Assembly (NCBI RefSeq): GCF_029319185.1
Contig: NZ_CP119754.1
Location: forward strand, 3,410,001-3,474,000
Origin: Superficieibacter sp. HKU1
Lineage (GTDB): Bacteria; Pseudomonadota; Gammaproteobacteria; Enterobacterales; Enterobacteriaceae
Length of the DNA: 64,000 nucleotides
Direction: 5' to 3'
The position numbers and the translations under genes are program-made. The notes under the pieces are model-generated. The model searched no databases. It was not told the DNA's origin and saw only the letters and a list, made by a program, of their open reading frames with translations. Shown piece by piece: positions 16,525 to 25,880 of this stretch; within the stretch, counting starts at the first letter, position 1, and every line of letters starts with the position of its first letter.

Positions 16525-19500
16525 TCAGCTTTTCACTACCAGAAAGGTGTAATTCTGAGGAAAGCCGGACGGCCCCACGCCACCGCTGGCACGATAGGTC
16601 ACTTCATAGTAAACACCCGCGTTAAGGAGCCAGGTTCCTTCTGCAACGTCAAAAACGGTCTGGTTTGAGTTGCTGGCGGATATATGCTTTTCAAAAATAT
16701 TGGCGGTCCCGCCGTCACCCGCAAAAAGTTGCAGGGTCATATGCGCCTGGCCATACAGGTAAGTAACCGTACTGTTTTCAATCCTGGTCGCTGTGGCTGC
16801 CATCATGGGTGCGCTTATCGCAACGATCCTGCGCGGATAAGGCGCGGCTTCGATTTTAGCGATTCCGTTTATGCCTATAGTGAACGACTTAACGACATCC
16901 CCTTCCAGCTTCTCCGCATAAACGGTTCCCTTAAACCAGCCGTCATTGGCTTCAATACGGCCCTGAACGGTGCAGGTCTCTTTGATGAGGATATTATTCA
17001 TCTCGCCGGCATTCGCGTAAACCGTACCGCGAATGGTGACATTGTTCAGTTCAGCATTGCCGTTCTTTGGCAGGTTCCACCCCTGCTGTCCCGAAACAAA
17101 GTTTGTGGAGCGCAGCGTGTCACTGATTTTGCCGAAATCGATGCTTAAATCCTGAATCATTGCCGCACGAAGGTATGCGGTCGCACCACTCACAGCAAAT
17201 GCCAGTACGCGTCCGCCATCTGCATTCGGGTTGTAAATCCCGAACGTGTCAGCATCGATGAGAAACGCGGAGGTGCCTCCGGAGCCATCAATACCCAGCT
17301 GAATACCGGCGGCATAGCGGTTACCGTTCGAATCCACCTGGATTTTAACGCCCCACTGCGCCGACAGTTTGCCGGACACATCCGCCAGCGCGGAGGACGT
17401 CACCTGGATAGCGGCAGAATTCTCCCCGACGCTGGCCTGCAACGTGTTCATCTGCTGCGTCAGCGCGCCGGTCTCGTTCGCGATAGTCACGTTGACTTCA
17501 TTGATGGAAGCGGTGATTTTCGTGTCGTTGCTGACAATTTCGGCATGCTGCTCGTAGAAGCTGCGGAACTGTGCAAGCCCGGCCTGAGCTATGGATTCAA
17601 ATGTCTGGTTCAGCCCTGCCTCTGCGCCCTCAACGCGCGTTTTCAGGTCACTGACAGATTTGGTCGTGGCGGTAATATCCTTGCCCTGCTGCGTTACCTT
17701 CGCAATAGTGTCATTAAGCGCCTTCGCTTCAGCCTTTTCACCCAGGCTGGTATTCAGCCCCTGGATACTTTCAGCCTGAGACGTCAGCGTATCGCCATGC
17801 TCCTCAACGGCGGTCTTTAACTGAGTGATGGCGGTTGCAGTATTTTTACTGAACTCGTTCAGCTCTGACTTGAGCTGTGTCGTCGCCGTTGCGTTGGCAA
17901 CCGTATCCTGCCGGATGGTGGTCGGCACCACGACGGACGACGAGCCAACCTCGAACGTATTTATTGTCTGACTGGAAAGGGTGTAAGCCCCTGTCCGCAG
18001 AACCGGCGTCACGTTAAATGGCGTCGAAACGTCATACTGAGATCCGCCGCGCAGATAGATATACTCGGTTGAAGAGTTGGTCATCTGCCCCACGTTCACA
18101 ACCGGCGCTACACCATCGGTGATCCAGTTCGTCCTGTACTGATACTCGTATACATTACGCTCAATGTCGTTAGCCCCCCAGCCGCTACCAATCACCGTCC
18201 ATTCCATCGACGCATTGAACCCGTTGGCATGCAAAGCCCAGTCCGGGTTTTTATACGTGCCGTCAGCCTGCTTAATTCCAAAGTCTTTTTGCAGCGGCCG
18301 CGCCACCCTGATCCGCGTCGGGCCTTTAGATATTCCGTTTGACGGGATCTGCATCGTCACCGGGTAGTACGTGTTCTGGTCCAGCGCGGTCAGGTCAACG
18401 CGGGTTGTTTTCAGATCGATGGTGTCAATCCGCTCGCCCTGTCCTTTGACCGTCGTTTCCAGCGTGCTGAACGCACTGGCGTCAGCTTTATTTTTGAGGC
18501 TGTTATCCAGCCCGGTGATCGCCGTCTGCTGGCTTTCAATGTCGCCTTCCGTATCGGTTACACGCTGGGTCAGCTGGCGTAATGCCTGCTGGCTGGCCTT
18601 GTCTCCCACATCCGTTTTCAGCTGAGTGATGGCGTCACTCTGGGCACTGATATCCTTCCCGTTCTGCGTCACCTTCGCATCAAGCGCGGTCGTGGCGGAG
18701 GCGTTAGCATTGGCAATCGCCGATGCGCCAGCGCCCAGACCAACCATCGTCCCGTTAACGAACTCAATGGCCGCAAAAACGCGTGCGTCGGCTGAACCGC
18801 CCACCGGGCTGACGAGTTCCTGCCCGTTGCCTTTGCCGATGCCTTTACAGCCCAGCAGGATGTACGCGCTGCGGGAAACCATCAGATTCATCGCTTCACG
18901 ATTGCCGCCCAGGCTTTCGATTGCATCATAAATCCGCGACTTGCTGCCGTTTGGCTCGTCGTAAGTAGTCACGGCTACATATGTCCCGTTGGCCAGTGCC
19001 GCTACCATATCGTTAAATGCCGCTGACGCTGCTGCCGCGTTGCCATAAAGATCAAAGTTCGTGGCGGTGAATGAAGTGGAACCGTCCGCATTGGTTCTGA
19101 AAACTGACAGCATGTATGACCGCGCCGGTGTCGCCAGCTTAGTGCCATCTTCCTTAAAAATACCCGCTGCACCGATGCCACCAGTGCCGCCACTACCGAC
19201 CGATACGGCACGGTAGACAGTACGGCGGCCGATGCTGGCCTGCACCTGTGTTAACGCGGTGCCCTGAGCATCCACTGTATCGCCGATAGCTTTTACTTTC
19301 CCGTCCAGCGTGGATACAGCGCCAGCGTCGGCTTTCGTCTCAATGGCTTTAACATCGGTGATATCCATAACCCGGACGAAATCCACATCCATGGTACCTG
19401 CTGAAAGATAGGATGACACCGCAACGCATACTGTTATATCAGCACCGCTGACCGTATATTCCAGGCTTTTTTCTGTCCATACAACCGGCCCTTTGCCTGA

Positions 19501-22500
19501 TGAGTCAAGGAATGCCACGGCTCGCAACAGGTTGTCGTTGTTATTGTCCCTTAAGGATATCTTGGTGTTGTCTGCACCTCCGGTGGCATCAGAGGAGAAC
19601 TTAAAGACGGCCGACAGACGATATGTTCGTCCTTTCAGCAGCAAAATATTTTTCTGAGTGATACGGGAAGCATTAGCGTTGGCGGCAAAGCGAAGCACTT
19701 TGTCACCGCTGTACGCGCCGCCATTGATGATGCTCTGAGCCTGCGGATAATCGCGTTTGTCCCAGAAATCAAAATCAGACTCAAACGAGCCGTTGGTCAA
19801 CAGATTATCACCGTCGATATTGCTGTATTTCAGCGCGACGTTGATATTGGTGATCGCTTTCCCCTGGGACGTCTGTGCGTCGGTCAGCGTGGACAGCGAC
19901 TGCTGCACTGCCGCCTGGTTGTCGTTGAAGTTCGCCTCCAGCGCGACAACATCCTCCGCGATCGCTTTCTCGGCACTAATGCGCACCTGGCGTTCGTTGT
20001 AAATCAGACCGCCGGTCAGTTTCGACGGATCGGTGCCGTCGGTACCGCCGCGCAGTTGCGCCGCCAGGGTGCTGCGTGCTGTGGCTTCGGCAGAGTCTGC
20101 CGCGATACGCGCCGTTGACTCATCCTGAAGCGCCGCGGTGCTGGCACCCGGTGCCGGGCGACCGACCGCTATCCAGTCAATAAGAAAATAATCACTGGCC
20201 GTCTGTGTTGCACCAATATCCAGGCGGATCTGTGCCACGTTCGCCAGGGCATTCCATTTGATATCGCTGAAATCGATTGTCGCCACGCCACTGGCATCAA
20301 AAGCAGGTTCCGGCAGCGTCACCATATTCGTGTCGTTAAAGGCCGCCGTATCGCGCCAGCGCAACTGGCCCCGCCAGGCTGGTTTGCCCACCTTTCTGAT
20401 ACGCATCTTAACGAAACGATAAGACGCCGCATCTACCGCCAGCGACGCCGGAGAGACGACATAAGGGTTATTCGCGTGGTTCGCCGGACGCAGGCAGTTA
20501 TCGACTACCGCCGGCGCGCCGTTGCCTGTCCACCCCTCCAAGCTCGCAGAGTTGAAATGCCAGATTTTCAGGGAATCGAACTGCGTGCCGCTGCCAGCCG
20601 CAACTTGCGCGATCGACTGCGCCAGCGAGTCCGTTTTGTTCTGAATGATCAGGTTGGTTTCAGTAATCGCCGCTTCACGAGTCAGTTGCTCGTTAAGCAG
20701 GGCATTGGCGGCATCAGCCGCTACCTTCTGATCCTGCTGGGCGCGCGTTGTTGCCTCCGCCGCGATTGCCGCAGTGCGATCAGTGGCTTCTTTAGTCAGC
20801 GCCTGGCTGCGGGCGGTCGTCTCTTTTGAAATAGCCGCGGCACGGTCAGATGCCTCTTTGGTGAGGGCGGCCGAGCGGTCAGAAACTTCTTTCTGAATGG
20901 CGTTAACGTTGTCCTGAATCGACTTGTCCAGCTCTTTGTACGTGTCGGTATCGCGGATCGCCTCGTCCATGTTGTCGATGTAGTCAGCGACGTTATCGGC
21001 AGGCATGCCACTGACCCAGCCGGTCCAGGCGCTCTGGTTGCCGGTTTTGTCCACCAGTCGCGCACGGTACCAGAAGGTGACGCCGAATTTCAGGCCGAGC
21101 TGCTGGTATGTCTTTTGCGGGTACGGCACATCGGCCAGCAACAGCGGATTTGTGCCGGTGGCCGCTGCGCTGTACTGGATCTCGGTTTTGAGCGTGTCCC
21201 CGGTACCGGACGGAAAATCCCAGTTCAGCACGACACCAAAGACGATACCCTGTGTGCGCAGTCCTTCCGGTTTCGGTGGTGCCCCGGTTTTACCCGTGAG
21301 GATGGTTTCCGGGCTGGCAGCCCAGACCGACGACACATCGCTGGCATTCACTGCCCGCACACGGACCAGATAGCGGCCCGAATAAATCGCAGGCACTTCA
21401 AAGCCCAGCGAGGATGTGCGCGGCATGCTGACCCAGTTCCCTGAATCCTTACGCCACTCGGCTTCATAGGCCACCGCACAGGTTACAGCCTCCCAGGAGG
21501 CGCGCAGGGTGGTAATGGCAATGCCCTGGCTGACGCTGGAATAGCTGTCGACCGTCACATTTACTGGCGGACCCTGAACGCCCGGCGGAATGACACTGAT
21601 CGGGCGCTCATCCAGACGGGTGCCGTGATCGATGGCAGGATACGTGTCAGGGTTGTAGGTGGTGCCGGTGATGGCATACGTGCCGTCATTGTTATCGCTG
21701 ACCCCCGTCACGCGGAACAGGGCAATATACAGATCGTCGGCTTCAACCGCCCAGTTGGTTTCCGCTTCCGGCGTCTCGCTCCAGCCGGTAGTCACGGTCA
21801 CGGTTTTACCGTTTACCGCCTGAACCGTGCGCGCCTGCGCCGGACCGGACGGCAGGTTCACGAACAGCCGATCGCCTGGTTTGATGTCAGCGATGCGATC
21901 GAGGGTAACATTCCGCCCGTTCACTGCGCTGACGCGCCCGCCGATGATCCGCCCGGCCAGTTCGTTCGCCGCGATGCCGATAACCTCGCCCACCGGCGGC
22001 ACGTCCAGCCCGGTGGCAAAGGACACAACTTCCCCGGCCCCGTTCGTCAGCAGTATCCAGCGCCCGCGGCGGTTCGCCTCGGACTGGCGGTCACAGCCAA
22101 TCGCCGTCATTTCCATCTGGCGGAAGTCATACCGCATCGCCAGATCGTTGTCGTACACCACTTCCGGCGTGTCTTTGTAATGGTTTTTCGGATCGGACCA
22201 GTTGACCATGGCCGAGGTATAGCGGGTGGTTTCGCTCGGATCGGAGAAGGTAAATTTACCTTCGACCACACTGGCATGGTTATAAACGTGCCAGATGTCG
22301 CGCGGCATGTCCGCCAGCACATACAGGCGGTTGTCTCCCCAGTAGGTCATCCCCCGGAAAATACCGGCCAGGTCGCGCAACACCGTCCAGGCTTCAGCAC
22401 GATCCTGAATATAAACGTTGCAACGGAAGCGCGGCTCCGTGCCGGTACCGCCCTTGCCGTCCGGCACCAGCTGATCGCAGTATTGTGCAATGCGGTACAG

Positions 22501-23433
22501 TTCCCAGCGGTCGACCTGATCGGCGGTGATACGCTGGCCGAGACCAAAGCGCTCGTTGAGGATCAGATCGTAAAAAATCCATGCCGGGTTGTCGGTCCAT
22601 GCCCACTTAAATGTCCCGGTCCAGGTGCCGCTATAACCGCGTGTTTCCGGATCGTAGGTGTCCGGCACACGGATGATACGTCCCTTCGGGCAGCACACCA
22701 CCTGCGGAATACCGTTCGGAAACTGTTTTGCATCAAACTCGATATACAGCAGCGCGGTATGCGGGTAACGCAGTTTTGCATCGATGATTTCGGTGATGGC
22801 CTGAACCTTCATCGTGTCCACGATGTTCACGGAGGTGGCATCAGGCGTGACGCGGCGGATGCGAAGCTGCCAGCCGGTCGTGGCTTTGGGCAGGTTAATG
22901 CGGTGGCTGCGCTCGTAAAGCGTGGTGGACTTGTCGTCCACAATGCCATTCACTATGGTCCCGTACGCGCCGCCGTCAACAGACAGATCGATGGCGTACT
23001 CAACGCGGGTTCCGACTTTATCGCCGTTGTCTTTCTGCCAGAGCAGGGTTTCCCAGCCGACGCGCACGCGCACAGCGGAAAGCTGTGTATTGGAGATGGC
23101 GCGCACATACGGCACATTCTGCTTCAGTACCTGGGAGACCTGAAGTTCGTTTTCAATGCCCGGAAAACCCTGGATATAGGTCTGGTCCTGCGTGCCGGAA
23201 CGAAACTCCCACACCACACCGGGAAAGTTTTCTGAACCGTCGGCGTTCAGCAGCGGCGTGTATGAGGTGCCGTCACCGAGAAAAATTGTTTTTCCGTCAA
23301 GCCCGCCCGCATATTCCCCTTCGCCCAGGGCGATGAGCATTTTTGCGCGGGCGATGGACTGAATGCTGTCCGGGGATTCAACCGGCGTACGCCCCTGCTT
23401 ACTGCCACCCTTTGCACCAATAATCGTTGCCAT
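16525..23433 (-). CDS. J: giant J-like tail tip host-specificity protein (2,302 aa)
   Basis: The first 800 residues follow lambda J (hub domains, FnIII-type repeats at about 620-800). The rest is enlarged: a coiled coil of about 11-residue repeats around TKEASDRAAAI (815-925), two jelly-roll, carbohydrate-binding-like domains (about 955-1080 and 1210-1355), a FAM3/ILEI-like domain (about 1405-1555), more coiled coils, a DUF1983-like shaft (about 2020-2180) and a 120-residue tip. Lambda J has 1,132 residues. The distal tip probably binds the receptor. It follows the I gene by 52 bases. Confidence 0.93.
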   Translation of the reverse strand: MATIIGAKGGSKQGRTPVESPDSIQSIARAKMLIALGEGEYAGGLDGKTIFLGDGTSYTPLLNADGSENFPGVVWEFRSGTQDQTYIQGFPGIENELQVSQVLKQNVPYVRAISNTQLSAVRVRVGWETLLWQKDNGDKVGTRVEYAIDLSVDGGAYGTIVNGIVDDKSTTLYERSHRINLPKATTGWQLRIRRVTPDATSVNIVDTMKVQAITEIIDAKLRYPHTALLYIEFDAKQFPNGIPQVVCCPKGRIIRVPDTYDPETRGYSGTWTGTFKWAWTDNPAWIFYDLILNERFGLGQRITADQVDRWELYRIAQYCDQLVPDGKGGTGTEPRFRCNVYIQDRAEAWTVLRDLAGIFRGMTYWGDNRLYVLADMPRDIWHVYNHASVVEGKFTFSDPSETTRYTSAMVNWSDPKNHYKDTPEVVYDNDLAMRYDFRQMEMTAIGCDRQSEANRRGRWILLTNGAGEVVSFATGLDVPPVGEVIGIAANELAGRIIGGRVSAVNGRNVTLDRIADIKPGDRLFVNLPSGPAQARTVQAVNGKTVTVTTGWSETPEAETNWAVEADDLYIALFRVTGVSDNNDGTYAITGTTYNPDTYPAIDHGTRLDERPISVIPPGVQGPPVNVTVDSYSSVSQGIAITTLRASWEAVTCAVAYEAEWRKDSGNWVSMPRTSSLGFEVPAIYSGRYLVRVRAVNASDVSSVWAASPETILTGKTGAPPKPEGLRTQGIVFGVVLNWDFPSGTGDTLKTEIQYSAAATGTNPLLLADVPYPQKTYQQLGLKFGVTFWYRARLVDKTGNQSAWTGWVSGMPADNVADYIDNMDEAIRDTDTYKELDKSIQDNVNAIQKEVSDRSAALTKEASDRAAAISKETTARSQALTKEATDRTAAIAAEATTRAQQDQKVAADAANALLNEQLTREAAITETNLIIQNKTDSLAQSIAQVAAGSGTQFDSLKIWHFNSASLEGWTGNGAPAVVDNCLRPANHANNPYVVSPASLAVDAASYRFVKMRIRKVGKPAWRGQLRWRDTAAFNDTNMVTLPEPAFDASGVATIDFSDIKWNALANVAQIRLDIGATQTASDYFLIDWIAVGRPAPGASTAALQDESTARIAADSAEATARSTLAAQLRGGTDGTDPSKLTGGLIYNERQVRISAEKAIAEDVVALEANFNDNQAAVQQSLSTLTDAQTSQGKAITNINVALKYSNIDGDNLLTNGSFESDFDFWDKRDYPQAQSIINGGAYSGDKVLRFAANANASRITQKNILLLKGRTYRLSAVFKFSSDATGGADNTKISLRDNNNDNLLRAVAFLDSSGKGPVVWTEKSLEYTVSGADITVCVAVSSYLSAGTMDVDFVRVMDITDVKAIETKADAGAVSTLDGKVKAIGDTVDAQGTALTQVQASIGRRTVYRAVSVGSGGTGGIGAAGIFKEDGTKLATPARSYMLSVFRTNADGSTSFTATNFDLYGNAAAASAAFNDMVAALANGTYVAVTTYDEPNGSKSRIYDAIESLGGNREAMNLMVSRSAYILLGCKGIGKGNGQELVSPVGGSADARVFAAIEFVNGTMVGLGAGASAIANANASATTALDAKVTQNGKDISAQSDAITQLKTDVGDKASQQALRQLTQRVTDTEGDIESQQTAITGLDNSLKNKADASAFSTLETTVKGQGERIDTIDLKTTRVDLTALDQNTYYPVTMQIPSNGISKGPTRIRVARPLQKDFGIKQADGTYKNPDWALHANGFNASMEWTVIGSGWGANDIERNVYEYQYRTNWITDGVAPVVNVGQMTNSSTEYIYLRGGSQYDVSTPFNVTPVLRTGAYTLSSQTINTFEVGSSSVVVPTTIRQDTVANATATTQLKSELNEFSKNTATAITQLKTAVEEHGDTLTSQAESIQGLNTSLGEKAEAKALNDTIAKVTQQGKDITATTKSVSDLKTRVEGAEAGLNQTFESIAQAGLAQFRSFYEQHAEIVSNDTKITASINEVNVTIANETGALTQQMNTLQASVGENSAAIQVTSSALADVSGKLSAQWGVKIQVDSNGNRYAAGIQLGIDGSGGTSAFLIDADTFGIYNPNADGGRVLAFAVSGATAYLRAAMIQDLSIDFGKISDTLRSTNFVSGQQGWNLPKNGNAELNNVTIRGTVYANAGEMNNILIKETCTVQGRIEANDGWFKGTVYAEKLEGDVVKSFTIGINGIAKIEAAPYPRRIVAISAPMMAATATRIENSTVTYLYGQAHMTLQLFAGDGGTANIFEKHISASNSNQTVFDVAEGTWLLNAGVYYEVTYRASGGVGPSGFPQNYTFLVVKS

Positions 23434-23485
23434 ATCGCATCCATAAAAAAAGCCGCCATGAGGCGGCCGGGGGTTACCGAAAAAT

Positions 23486-24073
23486 TTATTGCTGGTCTTC
23501 GGCGTAAATGCCCGCTGAAATAATCGCGCCGCCGATATCGCGCTGACCGTAGAGAAGCGGAACCGGATTCCCGGCAGCCGTGGTATTTACAGGACCACCA
23601 AACGCATAGGACGGTTTATTATCCGGGTCCTGCCGCATACGCAGCCCGGCGGGTTGTGGAGAAAGCATCTGGACAACGCCGCCCGCCATCATCGAGCCGC
23701 CTGCGTACATGACATTGACACCCCACGGCTGCTCAAAAACAAAGGTGGCGATCGCGCCCACAGCGACAACCACCGCGCCGAGGATAGTCTGAAATACCCC
23801 CGCCCGCTTGCTACCCCGAATAACAGGTATGATCCGCAGTTCACTCCCGGCGCTGACCATTTCAAATTCGTCCTGCCCGATGTTCCGGCGGTCGCGGAAG
23901 ATGACAAAGTCCAGTCCTTTTGCGCGAGCCTCCCGCAGCCAGGCATCAAAGCCGTCAAGGGTGGCCGACAGCGCGCGAAAGACCTCCCGCGACGAATCAA
24001 GAACGCGGTAATGCGTGCGGCCAAAGCGCTGTGCCATTGAGCCGCTGAGTTTAATCACTGTCGTGTTGTGCAT
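23486..24073 (-). CDS. I: tail assembly protein I
   Basis: The 195-residue product resembles lambda gpI: an N-terminal beta-grasp-like part (LSGSMAQRFGRTHYRVLDS) and a C-terminal glycine-rich hydrophobic stretch (GAVVVAVGAIATFV). gpI acts with K, L and J in building the tail tip. It overlaps the K gene by 23 bases. Confidence 0.9.
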   Translation of the reverse strand: MHNTTVIKLSGSMAQRFGRTHYRVLDSSREVFRALSATLDGFDAWLREARAKGLDFVIFRDRRNIGQDEFEMVSAGSELRIIPVIRGSKRAGVFQTILGAVVVAVGAIATFVFEQPWGVNVMYAGGSMMAGGVVQMLSPQPAGLRMRQDPDNKPSYAFGGPVNTTAAGNPVPLLYGQRDIGGAIISAGIYAEDQQ

Positions 24074-24785
24074 TTAACAGCTCCTTATGGCGCACAATTT
24101 TGATGGTGCGATCGAGATAATAGCCGCCATATGGCACCCGCTGACTAAGCTGACCGTACATGTGGTGCAGCAACATGTTGCCTTCCAGCAGGACCCCGGC
24201 ATGATTAGGTACAGGTGACTGGACCTGCATGATCACCACATCGCCGGGTTGCGGCGGGCCATCGAACTCGCGAAAGCCGCAGTCATGCCAGTTATCCATA
24301 TAGAGATTTTCGCCCTGCTCCCACCAGTGGCGCTCAACGCTGTAGTTGGGGAGGGCGATGCCGTGCTCGGTGCGGAAATAATCCATCAACAGCGACCAGC
24401 AGTCGGCGTGACCCAGCACGAACTGACGGCCCGTAAGCGGACGATCACCGCGCGGCATGACCGTTCTGATATCGCCTTCCGGCCAGGAAACAATGACCCA
24501 GGGTATTTCCGTGGCATCGCACATCAGCATATCCAGCTCGCTCGGCTGGGTGGTGGCGCCGTCGCCGGGGTGGCTGTGCACCACCGCAACCACGGTACCC
24601 TGATCCTCTGCACCGGCGTAATCCTCCGGGGCGATCTCAAACTGTTCATCAGGTGACGCGGCGCGGTTTTCACAGGCAATGTACTTCTCGACGCGGCCCT
24701 TCTGAATAACCAGCCCGCAGCATTCATCAGGGAAAACCGCCTCAGCGTGCGCCAGGATGGCACTGATCGTTTTATCTTTCATCAT
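24051..24785 (-). CDS. K: tail assembly protein K, JAB metalloprotease plus NlpC/P60
   Basis: Residues 1-125 form a JAB/MPN domain with an early Glu (FPDECCG) and HSHPGDGATTQPSELD, which should bind zinc. Residues 130-244 form an NlpC/P60 domain with Cys in GHADCWSLL and His in VPNHAGVLL. Such proteins are needed for tail tip assembly and probably cut peptidoglycan at entry. Its ATG overlaps the L stop (TGATG). Confidence 0.93.
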   Translation of the reverse strand: MMKDKTISAILAHAEAVFPDECCGLVIQKGRVEKYIACENRAASPDEQFEIAPEDYAGAEDQGTVVAVVHSHPGDGATTQPSELDMLMCDATEIPWVIVSWPEGDIRTVMPRGDRPLTGRQFVLGHADCWSLLMDYFRTEHGIALPNYSVERHWWEQGENLYMDNWHDCGFREFDGPPQPGDVVIMQVQSPVPNHAGVLLEGNMLLHHMYGQLSQRVPYGGYYLDRTIKIVRHKELLNAQHDSD

Positions 24786-25543
24786 CAGCTCCTGAGCAGG
24801 GAAGCGCCGGGGAAGCCGCCAAAGTCCAGCGGTTCGTTCTCGCCAAAGCGCGGTTTACAGCCGGTTGACAGCAGGCCGGAACAGACATCCAGTGCGGGAT
24901 CGTCCACCGGTTTACCGTCCTTATCGAACCAGCCGTTCTGCCCGGCGTAGGCGCAACCGTTCCCGGTTTTGTACCACCCCCGCATGCACCAGGTGCAGAG
25001 CGGCTGGATCTGGCGCGTCGGGATTTGCTGGCCGCGCAGGTCCGCGGGGCTGGAGAGTTCGAACTCCACGGTTTCATCATCACCGCCGGATTTGCGATCC
25101 ACATAAAACACCTGCTTACGCTCTTCCAGCGGATTTGCATCCGCATTGCCTTCAGGGAAATTACGCGCATCGAGATAATGCACAAAGGTGTCGTGAATAA
25201 TCACCTTCGCCCGCGCCATACCCTGAAAACGGCGGCACAGCGCGCCGATCGTGCCTTTGATGTTGGCGACTGTCAGCTTTGGCCGGGCGCTCTGCCCGTC
25301 GCTGCTGACGGAAATCCCTTCCAGCTCAAACGGCCAGGCCCCGTATTCCTCGCCCTGCCACCAGACGGACTTTGCCTCCAGCTGCGACTCATCGCCGCCT
25401 GCTGCTGCCAGCTCAGCTTCAGTGTGCGGGATGTTCTCCTTATGAAAGCGCAGGATGCCCGCGCCGAAGGCGGAGCCGTCCACTTCGATCAGCTGAATGC
25501 GGCTGCCCGGCTCAAGTTTCTGAACGTCAGATGAAATACTCAT
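24785..25543 (-). CDS. L: minor tail protein L
   Basis: The 252-residue product matches lambda gpL in length and in its C-terminal cysteine set (LCTWCMRGWYKTGNGC, LDVCSGLLSTGC). Lambda gpL has been reported to hold an iron-sulfur cluster there. It forms part of the tail tip hub below the tape measure. Overlap with M is four bases. Confidence 0.93.
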   Translation of the reverse strand: MSISSDVQKLEPGSRIQLIEVDGSAFGAGILRFHKENIPHTEAELAAAGGDESQLEAKSVWWQGEEYGAWPFELEGISVSSDGQSARPKLTVANIKGTIGALCRRFQGMARAKVIIHDTFVHYLDARNFPEGNADANPLEERKQVFYVDRKSGGDDETVEFELSSPADLRGQQIPTRQIQPLCTWCMRGWYKTGNGCAYAGQNGWFDKDGKPVDDPALDVCSGLLSTGCKPRFGENEPLDFGGFPGASLLRS

Positions 25544-25878
25544 GGGTGATATGCCTGTATGAAAGTACTGCTGAGGGTATGAATGTTATTGCCGTGGGAC
25601 GAAAGCTGGAGGGTTTCTGCGCGGTACAGCCCTTCCGGCTCGAGCGGGGGTTTCCAGCGGAAAGATTTCCACCCGCCGTGCCGTTCGATGAATGCCTTTA
25701 TCGCCAGGATATAGTCTTCATCACCGGTAAAGCTTACGCTCCACTGCGCCAGCTTAGGATTAATGCCGTCCCCGGCCACCTGCGCGTAAGCGTCCCCGAA
25801 CTGCGCCTTACGCGTGCGCAGGGTGATATCAACCTGCGACGTGATGCGCGGACACCATTCAAATATTTCTGTCGCCAC
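25540..25878 (-). CDS. M: minor tail protein M
   Basis: The 112-residue product (MATEIFEWCPRITSQVDI, then GDEDYILAIKAFIERHGG and WKSFRWKPPLEP) matches lambda gpM, a distal-tail-like ring protein. It lies between the tape measure and L as in lambda. Confidence 0.92.
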   Translation of the reverse strand: MATEIFEWCPRITSQVDITLRTRKAQFGDAYAQVAGDGINPKLAQWSVSFTGDEDYILAIKAFIERHGGWKSFRWKPPLEPEGLYRAETLQLSSHGNNIHTLSSTFIQAYHP

Positions 25879-25880
25879 GC

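Noticed and set aside
21625..23235. 536-codon open frame on the plus strand opposite J
   Set aside because: Rich in His/Arg/Gly with no recognisable domain; J on the other strand matches lambda J along this part.
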